Assembly: GCA_907163375.1 (NCBI GenBank)
Contig: CAJQUW010014304.1
Coordinates: 176,437 to 240,436 of the forward strand
Direction: 5' to 3'
DNA length: 64,000 nucleotides
DNA from: Prostheceraeus crozeri
Lineage: Eukaryota; Platyhelminthes; Polycladida; Euryleptidae
Positions within the stretch are counted from its first letter, which is position 1. Every line of letters starts with the position of its first letter. Below, one piece after another: positions 63,430 to 64,000 of this stretch. The notes beneath the pieces are model-generated. The model was not told the DNA's origin and made no database searches. It worked only from the letters and a program-made list of their open reading frames with translations. The position numbers and the translations under genes were made by a program.

Positions 63430-64000
63430 CTCCGATTAAGATTTACGCGTGTTAATGTCCAACAACTTCGTGATAACTTTATTAATTGCCTGTTGCACTT
63501 TATCTATTGCGTCAAGCAGCGCGTGATGTACTTTAATTTCTTTTCTATTAACTTGCATTTTCTCCTGATTCATCTTCAACGCCACTTTAAGAGCATTTAA
63601 CTTAATTTTAAGAACATCTAATTGTCTTTTAACGGAATCTAACTGCTCTTTATTTTCTTTAGAGTTTTCTTGTAAATTTTTCTTTAATCCATTTTCTAAA
63701 TTGATTTTAATAATTTCATTTTATCAACTTTTTGATTAAGCGAGTTTACTTCATTTATTATTCTATTCATCTTTTTCATTTGTTGAGTAATTTTAGAACT
63801 TAATTCATCAACACTTTTTTGGAATGTAGCTTGTAACTGCTTTAAATTTTTTGTAATTCTTTCAGGTAGTTTTTCTATTTCATCTTCTAATTGTTCTTTC
63901 AATAATTTTATCTGTTGTTTATTTTTTATGACTGCAGATTTTAACTTTATAGAAAGTAATATTAAAATTTTTGATTGTTCAGAAATCTTTTTGAAAAGTT
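63430..64000 (-). pseudogene. fibre-like coiled-coil protein (P4 copy), runs off window
   Basis: 63696-63902 reads MKEQLEDEIEKLPERITKNL, LKQLQATFQKSVDELSSKIT and MKKMNRIINEVNSLNQKVDK, a heptad coiled coil. DNA on both sides matches the P2 fibre gene (35470-36120). The fibre N-terminus with the TNKQYVD motif is expected beyond the right edge. Broken. Confidence 0.55.

Larger units (their letters stand above)
58481..64000. mobile_element. Polinton/Maverick remnant P4 (capsid, integrase, protease side)
   Basis: Plus: a fragment of the membrane protein gene and the maturation protease. Minus: integrase, PLA2-like protein, small hydrophobic protein, capsid protein, second hydrophobic protein, fibre-like protein running off the right edge. 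This is the half of a Polinton that P1 and P3 lack. Better kept than P1-P3 but broken, with several breaks. Confidence 0.8.

Noticed and set aside
1-64000. CRISPR arrays, rRNA or tRNA genes
   Set aside because: None seen; tandem arrays at 51.5 and 58.1 kb lack spacers and are satellites.

Overview
The window looks like nuclear DNA from an aquatic invertebrate animal. It is AT-rich, it has eukaryotic transposon families throughout, and Polinton, Penelope-like, piggyBac, hAT, Harbinger and mariner elements sit side by side. I could not place it below Metazoa. I see no confident host gene, rRNA, tRNA or CRISPR array; one 9.6-9.9 kb open frame may be a host exon. The window is essentially a nest of mobile elements of different ages.

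Layout. 1-1.73 kb: most of a piggyBac element (transposase on the minus strand, TTAA end). 1.7-13.2 kb: mostly non-coding DNA with small non-autonomous DNA elements (two hAT-like, one CACTAG-ended, one long-inverted-repeat), a 232-bp tandem duplication, a minisatellite, the orphan frame, and a decayed Tc1/mariner transposase. 13.2-28.3 kb: two nearly identical copies (A and B) of a retroelement-derived repeat carrying an internally deleted reverse transcriptase. Copy A is followed by a small Penelope-like element that keeps only its GIY-YIG endonuclease. Copy B is split by a young Gypsy LTR retrotransposon with 167-bp LTRs and an ATTAA target duplication.

28.3-64 kb: a dense cluster of Polinton (Maverick) remains, read here as four pieces. 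P1 (28.3-34.36 kb, minus) has polB remnants, a small conserved protein, packaging ATPase, a conserved unknown (virion-type) gene, coiled-coil and membrane protein genes, and a terminal hairpin. P2 (35.0-46.9 kb) has a fibre-like gene and a small hydrophobic protein on minus, and zinc-finger genes, a second ATPase and a zinc-finger/coiled-coil polB on plus. A Penelope-like element sits inside that polB, with 14-bp target duplications and 180-bp inverted ends. P3 (47.0-51.5 kb, minus) is a second copy of the P1 type, invaded by an internally deleted mariner and containing a strange G/T-rich block. P4 (58.5-64 kb) has the adenovirus-type protease, integrase, PLA2-like protein, small hydrophobic protein, double-jelly-roll capsid gene, a second hydrophobic protein and the fibre-like gene. 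All four are broken fossils with many breaks in total.

Between P3 and P4 (51.5-58.5 kb) two ~80-bp satellite arrays in inverted orientation flank a region with Harbinger genes (Myb-like protein and transposase fragment), a Penelope-type RT remnant, a Tc1-like fragment and a LINE RT fragment. In a Polinton the integrase inserts the element, polB copies it by protein priming, and the capsid proteins, ATPase and protease would assemble and mature a particle; here these parts survive as dispersed relics.
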